Assembly (NCBI GenBank): GCA_023662865.1
Contig: JAMPIK010000003.1
Location: forward strand, 1 to 64,000
Direction of reading: 5' to 3'
Source of the DNA: Prevotella sp.
GTDB taxonomy: Bacteria > Bacteroidota > Bacteroidia > Bacteroidales > Muribaculaceae
Length of the DNA: 64,000 bases
Within the stretch, counting starts at the first letter, position 1, and each line of letters opens with the position of its first letter. The position numbers and the translations under genes were made by a program. The notes under the pieces are model-generated. The model was not told the DNA's origin and made no database searches. It saw only the letters and a program-made list of their open reading frames with translations. Shown here one piece after another: positions 55,215 through 63,662 of this stretch.

Positions 55215-56411
55215 TTATTTCCCTACTATTTCAGCTGTGTCCTGAGCAATCATGAGTTCTTCATCGGTAGGTATTACCACTACGCGTACTTTTGAACCGG
55301 GATTGGTGAGTTCCACTTCTTTGCCACGGCAGTTGTTTGCCTCTTCGTTGAAGTCGATACCGAGGAAAGCGAGCTGTTTGCATACCTTGTCGCGAGTAAT
55401 GATCTGGTTTTCACCAACACCGCCGGTGAATACGATGATATCCACACCGCCCATTTCGGCTGCATATGCACCGATATATTTAATGATGCGCTGTTCGTAC
55501 ATGTCGAGTGCAAGGCGAGCGCGTTCGTTGCCGGCTGCGATTGCATCTTCCACATCGCGCATATCGCTTGACACCTCTGTGATACCAAGCACACCGCTCT
55601 GCTTGTTGATAAGTTTCAACAATCCGTCTGCATCAAGGTTCATCTGTTTCATCAAATAAACGAGAGCACCCGGATCCACGTCGCCTACGCGAGTACCCAT
55701 CATCAGACCCTCAGTAGGAGTCAACCCCATTGAAGTGTCAATGCTCTTGCCGCCTTCTACAGCTGTGATTGAACCACCGTTGCCAATGTGGCAAGTGATG
55801 ATTTTTTGGTTCTCGCAGGGCACACCGAGGAATTCGCAAGCGCGGCGGCTTACATAGCGGTGAGAAGTGCCGTGGAAGCCGTAACGACGTACACCATATT
55901 TTGTGTATGCCTCATAAGGAAGTGCATACATATATGATTTAGCCGGCATAGTCTGGTGGAAAGCAGTGTCGAACACAGCTACTTGAGGAGCTTCGGGCAG
56001 CAGTTCTGTAACAGCTTCGATACCGGTCATATTTGCCGGGTTGTGAAGCGGAGCTACTATGTAGCACTCTTTGATTTTTTCAATCACCTCGGGAGTGATA
56101 AGTACACTTTGGTTGAACTTATCCATACCGTGCACTACGCGGTGACCAACTGCATCAATTTCGCTGAAAGATTTGATTACACCCTCGTTCTCATCGGTGA
56201 GGATGTTGAGGATATTTGAAACGGCGGCCTTATGGTCAGGCATTGAAACCACGATAGTCTCTTTCGAGCCGTCCGGGCGTTTGAATTTGAGGAATGAGTC
56301 GGGCAAGCCTACTTTTTCCACACCACCCTCTGCGAGTACGTTCTTTGACTCGGAGTCAATCAGTTTGTATTTTACGGAAGAAGATCCGCAATTCAGTACG
56401 AGAATTTTCAT
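55215..56411 (-). CDS. ackA: Acetate kinase
   Basis: A 398-residue ASKHA kinase that makes ATP from acetyl phosphate. It begins MKILVLNCGSSSVKYKL. VFDTAFHQTMP, the HIGNGGS phosphate motif and FTGGVGENQ complete the active site. It starts 2 bp after pta and shares the pta promoter. Together they form the acetate fermentation branch. Confidence 0.98.
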   Translation of the reverse strand: MKILVLNCGSSSVKYKLIDSESKNVLAEGGVEKVGLPDSFLKFKRPDGSKETIVVSMPDHKAAVSNILNILTDENEGVIKSFSEIDAVGHRVVHGMDKFNQSVLITPEVIEKIKECYIVAPLHNPANMTGIEAVTELLPEAPQVAVFDTAFHQTMPAKSYMYALPYEAYTKYGVRRYGFHGTSHRYVSRRACEFLGVPCENQKIITCHIGNGGSITAVEGGKSIDTSMGLTPTEGLMMGTRVGDVDPGALVYLMKQMNLDADGLLKLINKQSGVLGITEVSSDMRDVEDAIAAGNERARLALDMYEQRIIKYIGAYAAEMGGVDIIVFTGGVGENQIITRDKVCKQLAFLGIDFNEEANNCRGKEVELTNPGSKVRVVVIPTDEELMIAQDTAEIVGK

Positions 56412-56413
56412 TA

Positions 56414-57427
56414 TTAAAGTCCTTTTTCACCAATTGCTTGGTTGCAAGTTACGATTATTGTATTGTAAATATCCTCAACGAGGCAACCGCGGCTGAGGTC
56501 GTTGACGGGAGCTGCAAGGCCTTGAAGGATAGGGCCTACCGCGCCGGCACCGGCGAGACGCTGTACAAGCTTGTAGGCGATGTTACCCACTTCCAGGTTG
56601 GGGAAGACGAGAGTGTTGGCATGGCCGGCCACTGTGCTTTCGGGAGCTTTTGATGCGCCTACGCTCGGCACGATAGCTGCATCGCTCTGCAACTCGCCGT
56701 CGATTTTGAGGTCAGGACACATTTCGTGTGCGAGTTCGGTAGCTTTAACCACCTTGTCAATACGGTCGTGTTTTGCGCTGCCCTTGGTTGAGAAGCTGAG
56801 CATGGCAACTACCGGGTCAATACCGGCAATATCCTTGGCTGTGGTAGCTGTCGATACTGCAATCTGAGCAAGTTCTTCGGCTGTGGGATCAGGCACCACG
56901 GCGCAGTCGGCAAAGATGAGCATATGGTCTGTTCCGTAAGGCACATCTTCGGGCAGGAGCATGATGAACGCACCGCTCACTACACTGATACCGGGTTTGG
57001 TTTTCAACACCTGGAAAGCGGCACGAAGCACATTTCCGGTAGTGGAAAGAGCACCGGCCACCTGACAGTCTGCATCGCCGTTCTTGATCATAAGGCAACC
57101 CAAATACAGGGGGTTCTTCACTGTGTAACGCGCATCTTCAAGCGAGACGCCTTTCTTTTTGCGGAGCTCATAGAAGAGTTGTGCATAAGGCTCTGTAAAC
57201 TCTACATCATCAGGGTCGGCGATTTTAGCCTTTTCAATATTTTTCAAGTTCAGTTCCTCGGCTTTTGCAAGAATTTCCTCGCGTTTGCCGATAAGGATAA
57301 CTTGTGCAAGTTCTTCGGCGATAATACGGTCGGCAGCCTGCAGAGTGCGCGGCTCCTTACCTTCGGGGAGTACAAGGCGCTGGGGGTGAGCTTTAGCCTT
57401 AAGCGCCAGACGTTCAAACAGTTTCAT
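56414..57427 (-). CDS. pta: Phosphate acetyltransferase
   Basis: A 337-residue short-type Pta converting acetyl-CoA and phosphate to acetyl phosphate. It has no N-terminal DRTGG or BioD-like extension. Motifs include LVLPEGKEPRTLQAADRI, KNGDADCQVAGALSTT, DCAVVPDPTAEELAQIA and GPILQGLAAPVNDLSRGC. It is the first gene of pta-ackA. A well-formed promoter lies about 50 bp upstream, back to back with that of the LptF/G-like permease. Confidence 0.97.
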   Translation of the reverse strand: MKLFERLALKAKAHPQRLVLPEGKEPRTLQAADRIIAEELAQVILIGKREEILAKAEELNLKNIEKAKIADPDDVEFTEPYAQLFYELRKKKGVSLEDARYTVKNPLYLGCLMIKNGDADCQVAGALSTTGNVLRAAFQVLKTKPGISVVSGAFIMLLPEDVPYGTDHMLIFADCAVVPDPTAEELAQIAVSTATTAKDIAGIDPVVAMLSFSTKGSAKHDRIDKVVKATELAHEMCPDLKIDGELQSDAAIVPSVGASKAPESTVAGHANTLVFPNLEVGNIAYKLVQRLAGAGAVGPILQGLAAPVNDLSRGCLVEDIYNTIIVTCNQAIGEKGL

Positions 57428-57476
57428 AGTCTTCTTTATGGTATTACTTAATTATTTTATGTGCGGTTATACCTCA

Positions 57477-57507
57477 CAAAGTTACAAATTATTTGCCGAA
57501 TGACAAA
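57477..57507 (-). promoter_or_regulatory. Promoter of pta-ackA
   Basis: On the minus strand, TTTG (57507-57504), a 19-bp spacer and TAACTTTG (57484-57477) match the primary-sigma consensus. Confidence 0.75.
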
Positions 57508-57518
57508 TTATTTGTAAC
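57481..57518. repeat. Palindrome spanning the divergent pta / lptF-like promoters
   Basis: GTTACAAATTATTTG (57481-57495) and CAAATTATTTGTAAC (57504-57518) form a 15-bp inverted repeat with one mismatch. Each arm contains one gene's -7 edge and the other gene's -33. Confidence 0.75.
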
Positions 57519-57522
57519 TTTA
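57492..57522 (+). promoter_or_regulatory. Promoter of the LptF/G-like permease gene
   Basis: TTTG (57492-57495), a 19-bp spacer and TAACTTTA (57515-57522); the ATG is 29 bp further on. It overlaps the divergent pta promoter. Confidence 0.75.
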
Positions 57523-57551
57523 CACTCGCAAAACTGTTTTAATTCGGTGCA

Positions 57552-59468
57552 ATGATATTCGTTAAGCGTTTGCATATCTTTGTCTTAAAGACATTCCTAC
57601 CTTTGTTTGCGATGACATTTTTCATCGTGCTCTTCATTGTGCTGATGCAATTCTTGTGGAAGTACATTGACGACCTTGTAGGCAAAGGGCTGAGTATAGA
57701 CGTCCTTGCAGAGCTGTTCTTTTATGCCGCAGTCACCTTAGTGCCTATGGCTTTGCCGCTTGCCATACTGTTGGCTTCGCTGATGACATTCGGCAACCTC
57801 GGTGAGAAATTCGAGCTTACGGCAATGAAAGCGGCCGGCATAAGCTTGCTTCGCGTCATGGCTCCTCTAATTATCTTAATAAGCGGAGTGGCTGTGGGAG
57901 CATTCTATTTTCAAAACAACGTTTTGCCAAAGGCGCAGGTAAAGATGTGGACGCTGCTGTTTTCCATGAAGCAGAAAAGCCCGGAACTTGAAATTCCCGA
58001 AGGTGTGTTTTATGACCAAATACCGGGATTTAACATCTTTGTCCAATCCAAGAACAAGGAAACGGGCATATTGCGCGGCCCCATGATTTACGATGTGTCC
58101 AAAGGTTACGACAAAGGCACCATTCTTCGCGCCGACTCGGCTCGTCTGGCTTTCACCAAGGATATGAAGCACTTGTACCTGCACCTGTGGAAAGGCGAGC
58201 AGTTCGACAACATTCAGAATCAGAACACTTCATCGCAAAACGTGCCGTTTCGCCGCGAAACATTCCTTGACAAAGAAATCCTGATTAAGTTTGACGCAAA
58301 CTTCAACCGCCTAAGTGAAGACGGTATGCGCAAACAATATGTAGGCAAAAATATTAATGAGCTGCAACAGACTATTGACTCTGTACAGCAACGCATTGAC
58401 AGTGTAGGCAATGTATATGCCGACTACCTGCGGCGCCTGCCCTACGCCGGCGTAAAGGTGGAATACGACACAGCCGGCAATCTGTTGCCATACAAAGCGG
58501 TAGCCATGCCCGGAGGCAAGCTGAACCTTGACTCCCTGCTCGCCAAAGAGCCTCAATCCAAGCAAGAACTGATTATAACCCAAGCTTCTTCAAAGGCCGA
58601 GACTCAACTTGCCAATGTGCAATTCAAGATTCAATCCATGAAAGAGGATTTGACCTCTATTCGCCGCCATGAGATTGAACTCATGAAGAAATTCACACTC
58701 TCGGTAGCTTGCTTGATTTTCTTCTTCATAGGTGCTCCTTTGGGTGCCATTATCCGCAAAGGCGGTTTGGGTACGCCCCTCGTAATCTCCGTCATTCTCT
58801 TTATCATATATTATATTATAGACAACACCGGCTATAAAATGGCACGCGACGGCCATTGGCCGGTAGTGGAAGGTATGTGGATTTCCACTGTAATTTTAGC
58901 CCCGTTGGGTATCTATGTTACATGGAAAGCCATGAACGACTCGGCTGTGTTCAACCCCGATGCATGGCGCAACTTCCTGCGCAAACTTATCGGCAAAAAG
59001 CAGACACGCCACGTAGTGTATAAAGAGGTGATTATCAACGATATTACAACAGCCGAGGCATTGTGCCGGTTGGAAACTCTGCATTCCATGATTGCTGAAT
59101 TTACCGACCGCTGCAAACGAGGTCAACTTTTCTTTACATACTGGCTGAAAGGGATGCCGCGCCCGGCAATAGCGGCCATAGCCGAGCAATTGGACAACAC
59201 GGTAGATTATCTGACTGATTGTCGAGACAAGAATGTAGTAACCAAGCTGTTTGATTATCCCATACTCACCGCCGAGAGATTGTACAACCCGGCCGGAAGA
59301 CGTAGGTGGCTCGGCATTTTATTGATGATTGCATTGCCCGTAAGCCTGCCCGTATGGATTATCGGAGTGGTAAAGCAACGATCCTTATTGCGTAAACTCA
59401 AGACAACCAAGTCAATCTCAAAAGAGATAATTCTTCTGCTCAATCAAGCTGAAAATGCCCCGGAATAA
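57552..59468 (+). CDS. LptF/LptG family lipopolysaccharide export permease
   Basis: This 638-residue YjgP/YjgQ-type inner-membrane protein works with LptB to extract LPS. TM1 (LHIFVLKTFLPLFAMTFFIVLFIVLMQFLWKYID) and TM2-3 (about 55-125) precede a large periplasmic jellyroll region (about 125-375). The C-terminal helices start near LSVACLIFFFIGAPLGAIIRKGG. A further C-terminal region with a cytoplasmic helical stretch and a final TM (about 590-615) makes it much longer than the 360 residues of E. coli LptF or LptG. Whether it acts as LptF or LptG is not decidable here. Confidence 0.88.
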   Translation: MIFVKRLHIFVLKTFLPLFAMTFFIVLFIVLMQFLWKYIDDLVGKGLSIDVLAELFFYAAVTLVPMALPLAILLASLMTFGNLGEKFELTAMKAAGISLLRVMAPLIILISGVAVGAFYFQNNVLPKAQVKMWTLLFSMKQKSPELEIPEGVFYDQIPGFNIFVQSKNKETGILRGPMIYDVSKGYDKGTILRADSARLAFTKDMKHLYLHLWKGEQFDNIQNQNTSSQNVPFRRETFLDKEILIKFDANFNRLSEDGMRKQYVGKNINELQQTIDSVQQRIDSVGNVYADYLRRLPYAGVKVEYDTAGNLLPYKAVAMPGGKLNLDSLLAKEPQSKQELIITQASSKAETQLANVQFKIQSMKEDLTSIRRHEIELMKKFTLSVACLIFFFIGAPLGAIIRKGGLGTPLVISVILFIIYYIIDNTGYKMARDGHWPVVEGMWISTVILAPLGIYVTWKAMNDSAVFNPDAWRNFLRKLIGKKQTRHVVYKEVIINDITTAEALCRLETLHSMIAEFTDRCKRGQLFFTYWLKGMPRPAIAAIAEQLDNTVDYLTDCRDKNVVTKLFDYPILTAERLYNPAGRRRWLGILLMIALPVSLPVWIIGVVKQRSLLRKLKTTKSISKEIILLLNQAENAPE

Positions 59469-59618
59469 TTGCCTTCATAGAGTCCATGATTAAACCCATG
59501 TAATTATCAATTACTAAGGGGAGGTCCAAAGGGACACTCTATTAATTATTTGTATGCTATTTTTAGCCATATTTTTTGCTGTTACAAAACTTTTTCGGGG
59601 GGAGGGGCGTTTTGTGTG

Positions 59619-59647
59619 TGGCACGATTTTTGTATGTGTGCTCGGTG
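59619..59647 (+). promoter_or_regulatory. Sigma-54-like -24/-12 element upstream of htpG
   Basis: TGGCACGATTTTTGTA (59619-59634) followed by CTCGGTG (59641-59647), 53 bp before the htpG ATG. The TGGCACG half is a perfect sigma-54 -24 box; the -12 has GT instead of GC. It matches the lon element base for base at 21 or more of 29 positions. A G-rich tract lies just upstream (59597-59607). Confidence 0.6.
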
Positions 59648-59699
59648 GCGACTGTTTGTTGCCTTAAAATAAAATTTAAAATATATAACATCTCATATT

Positions 59700-61754
59700 A
59701 TGGCTTCAGGTAAAATTGGGGTTACTACAGAGAATATCTTCCCCGTTATCAAAAAGTTTCTATATTCCGATCATGAAATATTCTTGCGTGAGCTGGTGAG
59801 CAACGCTATTGATGCCTCTCGCAAACTTCGCACTCTCGCCTCTTTCGGTGACTACAAAGGCGAGGTGGGTGACCTGAAAGTAAAAGTAACCGTAGATAAA
59901 GAGGCCGGTACTCTTATCGTTTCCGACCGGGGTATCGGTATGGATGCCTCAGACGTTGACAAGTACATCAATCAGATTGCCTTCTCCGGCGCGGAGGAGT
60001 TTCTTGCCAAATACAAGGATTCAGACATTATCGGCCACTTCGGCCTCGGTTTCTATTCAGCCTTCATGGTCAGCAAGAAGGTGGAAATCATATCGTTGTC
60101 TTACAAAGAAGGAGCGAAGCCGGTGAAGTGGAGCTGCGACGGCTCTCCCGAGTATGAAATGACCGAAGAGGGTGTTGAAAAAGCTGAACGCGGCACAGAC
60201 ATTGTGCTTTACATAGACGATGACTCCAAGGAATTCCTGGAGCAGGCGCGTATTGACACTCTGCTTAAGAAATACTGTCGGTTCCTGCCGCTGCCGGTAG
60301 TGAGTGGAAAGGAGCAGGAATGGAAAGACGGCAAGATGGTTGATACCGACAAAGACAAGGTAATCAATGCCACCGAGCCGGTATGGACAAAGAAACCGTC
60401 AGACCTCTCGGACGAAGACTACCTGAAATTCTACCATGAGCTGATGCCCGGCTCCGAGGATCCAATGTTTTGGATTCACTTGAATGTGGACTATCCGTTC
60501 ACACTCACCGGTGTACTTTATTTCCCGAAAATTCGCAATAACTTCGACATCAGAAAAGATAGAATTCAGCTTTACTGCAATCAAGTATTCGTAACCGACC
60601 AGGTTGAAGGCGTGGTGCCGGAGTTCATGACCTTGATGCAGGGTGTGATTGACTCCCCGGACATTCCGCTGAACGTAAGCCGAAGCTATCTGCAAGCCGA
60701 TACCGCCGTGAAGAAAATTTCCGGCTACATCTCCAAGAAGGTGGCAGAGAAATTGGCGTCCATGTATAAAGACGATGTGAAGGCATACGAGGCCAAGTGG
60801 GACGACATCAAAATCTTCATTGAATACGGTATGCTCACAGATGAGAAATTCTGCGACTCGGCAATGAAATTCGTACTCCTGAAAGATGTTGACGGTCAGT
60901 ATTTCAACCTTGAAGACTATCGCAAACTGGTAGAGGCCTCCCAAACAGATAAGGATGGGAATGTGATTTATCTGTATGCCACCGACCATCAGGCGCAGTA
61001 CAGCTACATCAGCGCGGCCAAAGATAAGGGTTACAATGTGTTGCTCATGGACGGGCAGCTTGACTCCCACTTCATTTCCATGCTTGAAGGCAAGGGAGAA
61101 AAGTTGCGTTTCGTGCGTGTTGACTCGGATATAGCAGACCGCCTTATTGTAAAAGATGAGGAAAGAAAGTCCGGGCTTACTCCCGAACAGACAGACATCA
61201 TGAGCACGCTGTTCAAGGCCGGACTGGCCGATGTGGAAAAGGCTGAATTCATTGTGCAGTTCGAGGCATTGAGTCCAGAGGCCGCTCCGGCTATGGTTAC
61301 ACAAAATGAGTTCATGCGCCGTATGAAAGATATGTCTGCCCAAAATCCGAACATGGGCATCTACGGCGAACTGCCGGACTCATATATGCTGGTTGTAAAC
61401 ACAGAACATCCGGCAGTGAAGGCAATAATTGCCGAGGCGGACAAGGCTTTGGCCGACAAGGTATCGCCAATGAGAGAGACAATCGCCTCCAACAACAAAG
61501 TCATTGAGGATAGCCGCAAAGAATCGTCTGACAAGAAAGACGATACCGAAGCGGCGAAAGCTCTCAACGAAAAGATTTCGGCAGCAGAGCAGGCTGTAAA
61601 GACAGCACGCGATGAACAGGAAACACTCGTGAAAGAATATGCCAAGACTCAACCCAAAGTGCAGCAAATAGACGACCTTGCCCTCTTGGCAGCCGGACTT
61701 CTGAAAGGTTCAGCTCTCGCCGAGTTTGTGAAACGCTCTGCCATATTACTGTAA
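59700..61754 (+). CDS. htpG: Molecular chaperone HtpG (Hsp90)
   Basis: A 684-residue bacterial Hsp90. The N-terminal GHKL ATPase has LRELVSNAIDASRKLR (Asn for Mg-ATP), SDRGIGMDASDVD and GHFGLGFYSAFMV. The middle domain has LNVSRSYLQAD with the catalytic Arg, and the C-terminal dimerisation domain ends at ...LAEFVKRSAILL. A charged segment near 600-650 (SRKESSDKKDDTEAAK...) is the usual Bacteroidetes variant. It folds and stabilises client proteins under stress. It is monocistronic, with a terminator 23 bp past the stop. Confidence 0.97.
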   Translation: MASGKIGVTTENIFPVIKKFLYSDHEIFLRELVSNAIDASRKLRTLASFGDYKGEVGDLKVKVTVDKEAGTLIVSDRGIGMDASDVDKYINQIAFSGAEEFLAKYKDSDIIGHFGLGFYSAFMVSKKVEIISLSYKEGAKPVKWSCDGSPEYEMTEEGVEKAERGTDIVLYIDDDSKEFLEQARIDTLLKKYCRFLPLPVVSGKEQEWKDGKMVDTDKDKVINATEPVWTKKPSDLSDEDYLKFYHELMPGSEDPMFWIHLNVDYPFTLTGVLYFPKIRNNFDIRKDRIQLYCNQVFVTDQVEGVVPEFMTLMQGVIDSPDIPLNVSRSYLQADTAVKKISGYISKKVAEKLASMYKDDVKAYEAKWDDIKIFIEYGMLTDEKFCDSAMKFVLLKDVDGQYFNLEDYRKLVEASQTDKDGNVIYLYATDHQAQYSYISAAKDKGYNVLLMDGQLDSHFISMLEGKGEKLRFVRVDSDIADRLIVKDEERKSGLTPEQTDIMSTLFKAGLADVEKAEFIVQFEALSPEAAPAMVTQNEFMRRMKDMSAQNPNMGIYGELPDSYMLVVNTEHPAVKAIIAEADKALADKVSPMRETIASNNKVIEDSRKESSDKKDDTEAAKALNEKISAAEQAVKTARDEQETLVKEYAKTQPKVQQIDDLALLAAGLLKGSALAEFVKRSAILL

Positions 61755-61776
61755 TATTACGGTGACATCATATTGG

Positions 61777-61814
61777 GGATTGGTTTCTTTTCATGGAAAT
61801 CAATCCTTTTTTTT
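61777..61814 (+). terminator. Terminator of htpG
   Basis: GGATTGGTTTC (61777-61787) pairs with GAAATCAATCC (61796-61806), with G-U and one mismatch, followed by eight T. Confidence 0.85.
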
Positions 61815-61881
61815 ACACTTTGTGAACAGTAGGCGGCTTATAAGTGTTCAAACAAAAGAGAGTGCACCGCAAAAGGCGATA

Positions 61882-61913
61882 TTTGCGAGTTCAAGTTTTT
61901 TTTATTAACTTTG
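61882..61913 (+). promoter_or_regulatory. Promoter of the glycogen synthase gene
   Basis: TTTG (61882-61885), a 20-bp spacer and TAACTTTG (61906-61913) form a full primary-sigma promoter with a leader of about 65 nt. Confidence 0.78.
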
Positions 61914-61984
61914 CGCTCTTAATAGATAGAGTTTACAAAGCTGCGTATTGATTTTCAAGTTATTGCAGCATAATATATAATGAT

Positions 61985-63634
61985 ATGCAAAACAGCAATC
62001 CCGAATACGATTGGCTTTTTGAAGCCTCTTGGGAAGTGTGCAATAAGATTGGTGGTATTTATACCGTATTGTCCACCAAGGCAAATATACTTCAAAAGCA
62101 AAATCACGATAAGGTGGTTTTCATCGGTCCGGATGTATGGACTTCCGAAAACCCCTGCCCGGTGTTTAAGGAATACAAGACTTTGCTGAAAAGTGCCGAA
62201 AGGAAACTAAATCTTCCATATAATATAAAGGTACGTGTGGGTCGTTGGCTTGTGCCGGGCAATCCTGTTGCCGTGCTTGTCAATGTCGGCGATGTGCCGC
62301 AAGCATTGCCGGATATTTACGGTAAGATGTGGGAATTGTATGGCGTAGACAGCCTTCATGCCTATGGTGATTACAGCGAGGGGTGCGCGTTCGGCGTGGC
62401 AAGTGCCATTGTAATAGAGGCTTTGGTGCAGCATCTTAAAGCTGACCCGGAAAAATGTATTGCACATTTCGATGAATGGACAACCTCAATGGGTCTGCTC
62501 TACCTTGAGCATATCGCTTCCCGTATAGCCACGGTATTTACCACTCATGCCACAAGCATAGGTCGCAGCATCTGCTCCAACGGCAAGCCGCTATACGATT
62601 ACTTCTCCGGCTACCACGGCGACCGGATGGCCTCGGAGCTGAACATGGAGAGCAAACATTCTCTTGAAAAGCAAGCCGCAGCTCATGCCGATTGTTTCAC
62701 TACTGTGAGCGAAGTGACGGCTCGCGAGTGCACTCAATTGCTGGAAACTACTCCGCAAGTTGTAACCCCCAACGGTTTTGAACCGGACTTTGTGCCCGGC
62801 CAGGTGAAACTTGAAAAAGCTCGCAAGTTATCGCGTGAAAAGCTGATTGCTTTGGTATCGGCCCTTACCGGCAAGCGGATTAGTCAGAATGCGTTGCTTG
62901 TTGCCACTTCCGGCAGAAACGAGTACCGCAACAAGGGCATAGACCTGTACATTGATGCAATGGAGCGAGTGCGCAATGCGCATCCCTCTCGTCAAGTGGT
63001 TGCTTTCATACTTGTTCCGGCATGGAGCTCCAATCCGCAGCCCGATCTTGCCGATATAATGGAGGGGCGATTGGGTACAACCCCGGAGATTAATTTCATC
63101 TCTCACCGTCTGCACAACGAATGGGAGGATAAAATATTCAATCGCCTCAAGGCACTTGATGTGAACAAGGCGGAAGACTCGGTGTTTTTTGTGTATGTAC
63201 CATGCTACCTTGACGGCAAAGACGGCGTGCTGAACCTTGCATATTACGACATGATGCCCGGTCTTGACCTCACCGTATTCCCCTCATATTATGAACCGTG
63301 GGGCTATACACCGCTTGAAAGCATTGCTTTCGGCGTGCCGACGGTTTCCACAGACAAGGCCGGCTTCGGGCAGTGGATATTGGACAACTTTGACGGCACC
63401 TTTACCGACTGCGGCGCGGAGGTGGTGGAACGCACCGACTCCAATTACGATGCCGCCTGCTGGGAAACAGCGCAGAAAGTGCACTTCATCTCTGATTGTG
63501 ATGCAGATGTATGTGCCCAAATAAGCAAAGCTGCACAAAAGACCGCCGCCAAAGCCGATTGGTCCAACTTTATCAAATATTATAACCAAGCATATGCAGT
63601 GGCGCTGAACCGCCGCGACAAGAGAAATAAATAA
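61985..63634 (+). CDS. Glycogen synthase, GT3 family (eukaryote-like)
   Basis: A 549-residue GT-B glycosyltransferase that extends alpha-1,4-glucan. The N-terminal WEVCNKIGGIYTVLSTKA is nearly that of animal and yeast glycogen synthase (WEV.NKVGGIYTVL.TKA) rather than of bacterial GlgA (GT5). Also present are AHFDEWTTSMGLLYLEH, FTTHATSIGRSIC, RNEYRNKGIDLYIDAMER and the E-x7-E motif YEPWGYTPLESIAFGVPTVST. The eukaryotic N- and C-terminal phosphorylation extensions are missing. The gene is followed after 28 bp by an alpha-glucan phosphorylase, so synthesis and breakdown are co-encoded. Confidence 0.93.
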   Translation: MQNSNPEYDWLFEASWEVCNKIGGIYTVLSTKANILQKQNHDKVVFIGPDVWTSENPCPVFKEYKTLLKSAERKLNLPYNIKVRVGRWLVPGNPVAVLVNVGDVPQALPDIYGKMWELYGVDSLHAYGDYSEGCAFGVASAIVIEALVQHLKADPEKCIAHFDEWTTSMGLLYLEHIASRIATVFTTHATSIGRSICSNGKPLYDYFSGYHGDRMASELNMESKHSLEKQAAAHADCFTTVSEVTARECTQLLETTPQVVTPNGFEPDFVPGQVKLEKARKLSREKLIALVSALTGKRISQNALLVATSGRNEYRNKGIDLYIDAMERVRNAHPSRQVVAFILVPAWSSNPQPDLADIMEGRLGTTPEINFISHRLHNEWEDKIFNRLKALDVNKAEDSVFFVYVPCYLDGKDGVLNLAYYDMMPGLDLTVFPSYYEPWGYTPLESIAFGVPTVSTDKAGFGQWILDNFDGTFTDCGAEVVERTDSNYDAACWETAQKVHFISDCDADVCAQISKAAQKTAAKADWSNFIKYYNQAYAVALNRRDKRNK

Positions 63635-63662
63635 ATTTAGATAACAAATAAATTCAGATACA

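Noticed and set aside
60399..61343. Long minus-strand open frame (314 codons) inside htpG
   Set aside because: Antisense to a clear htpG; His/Cys/Val-rich translation with no family resemblance. It arises from codon bias on the other strand.
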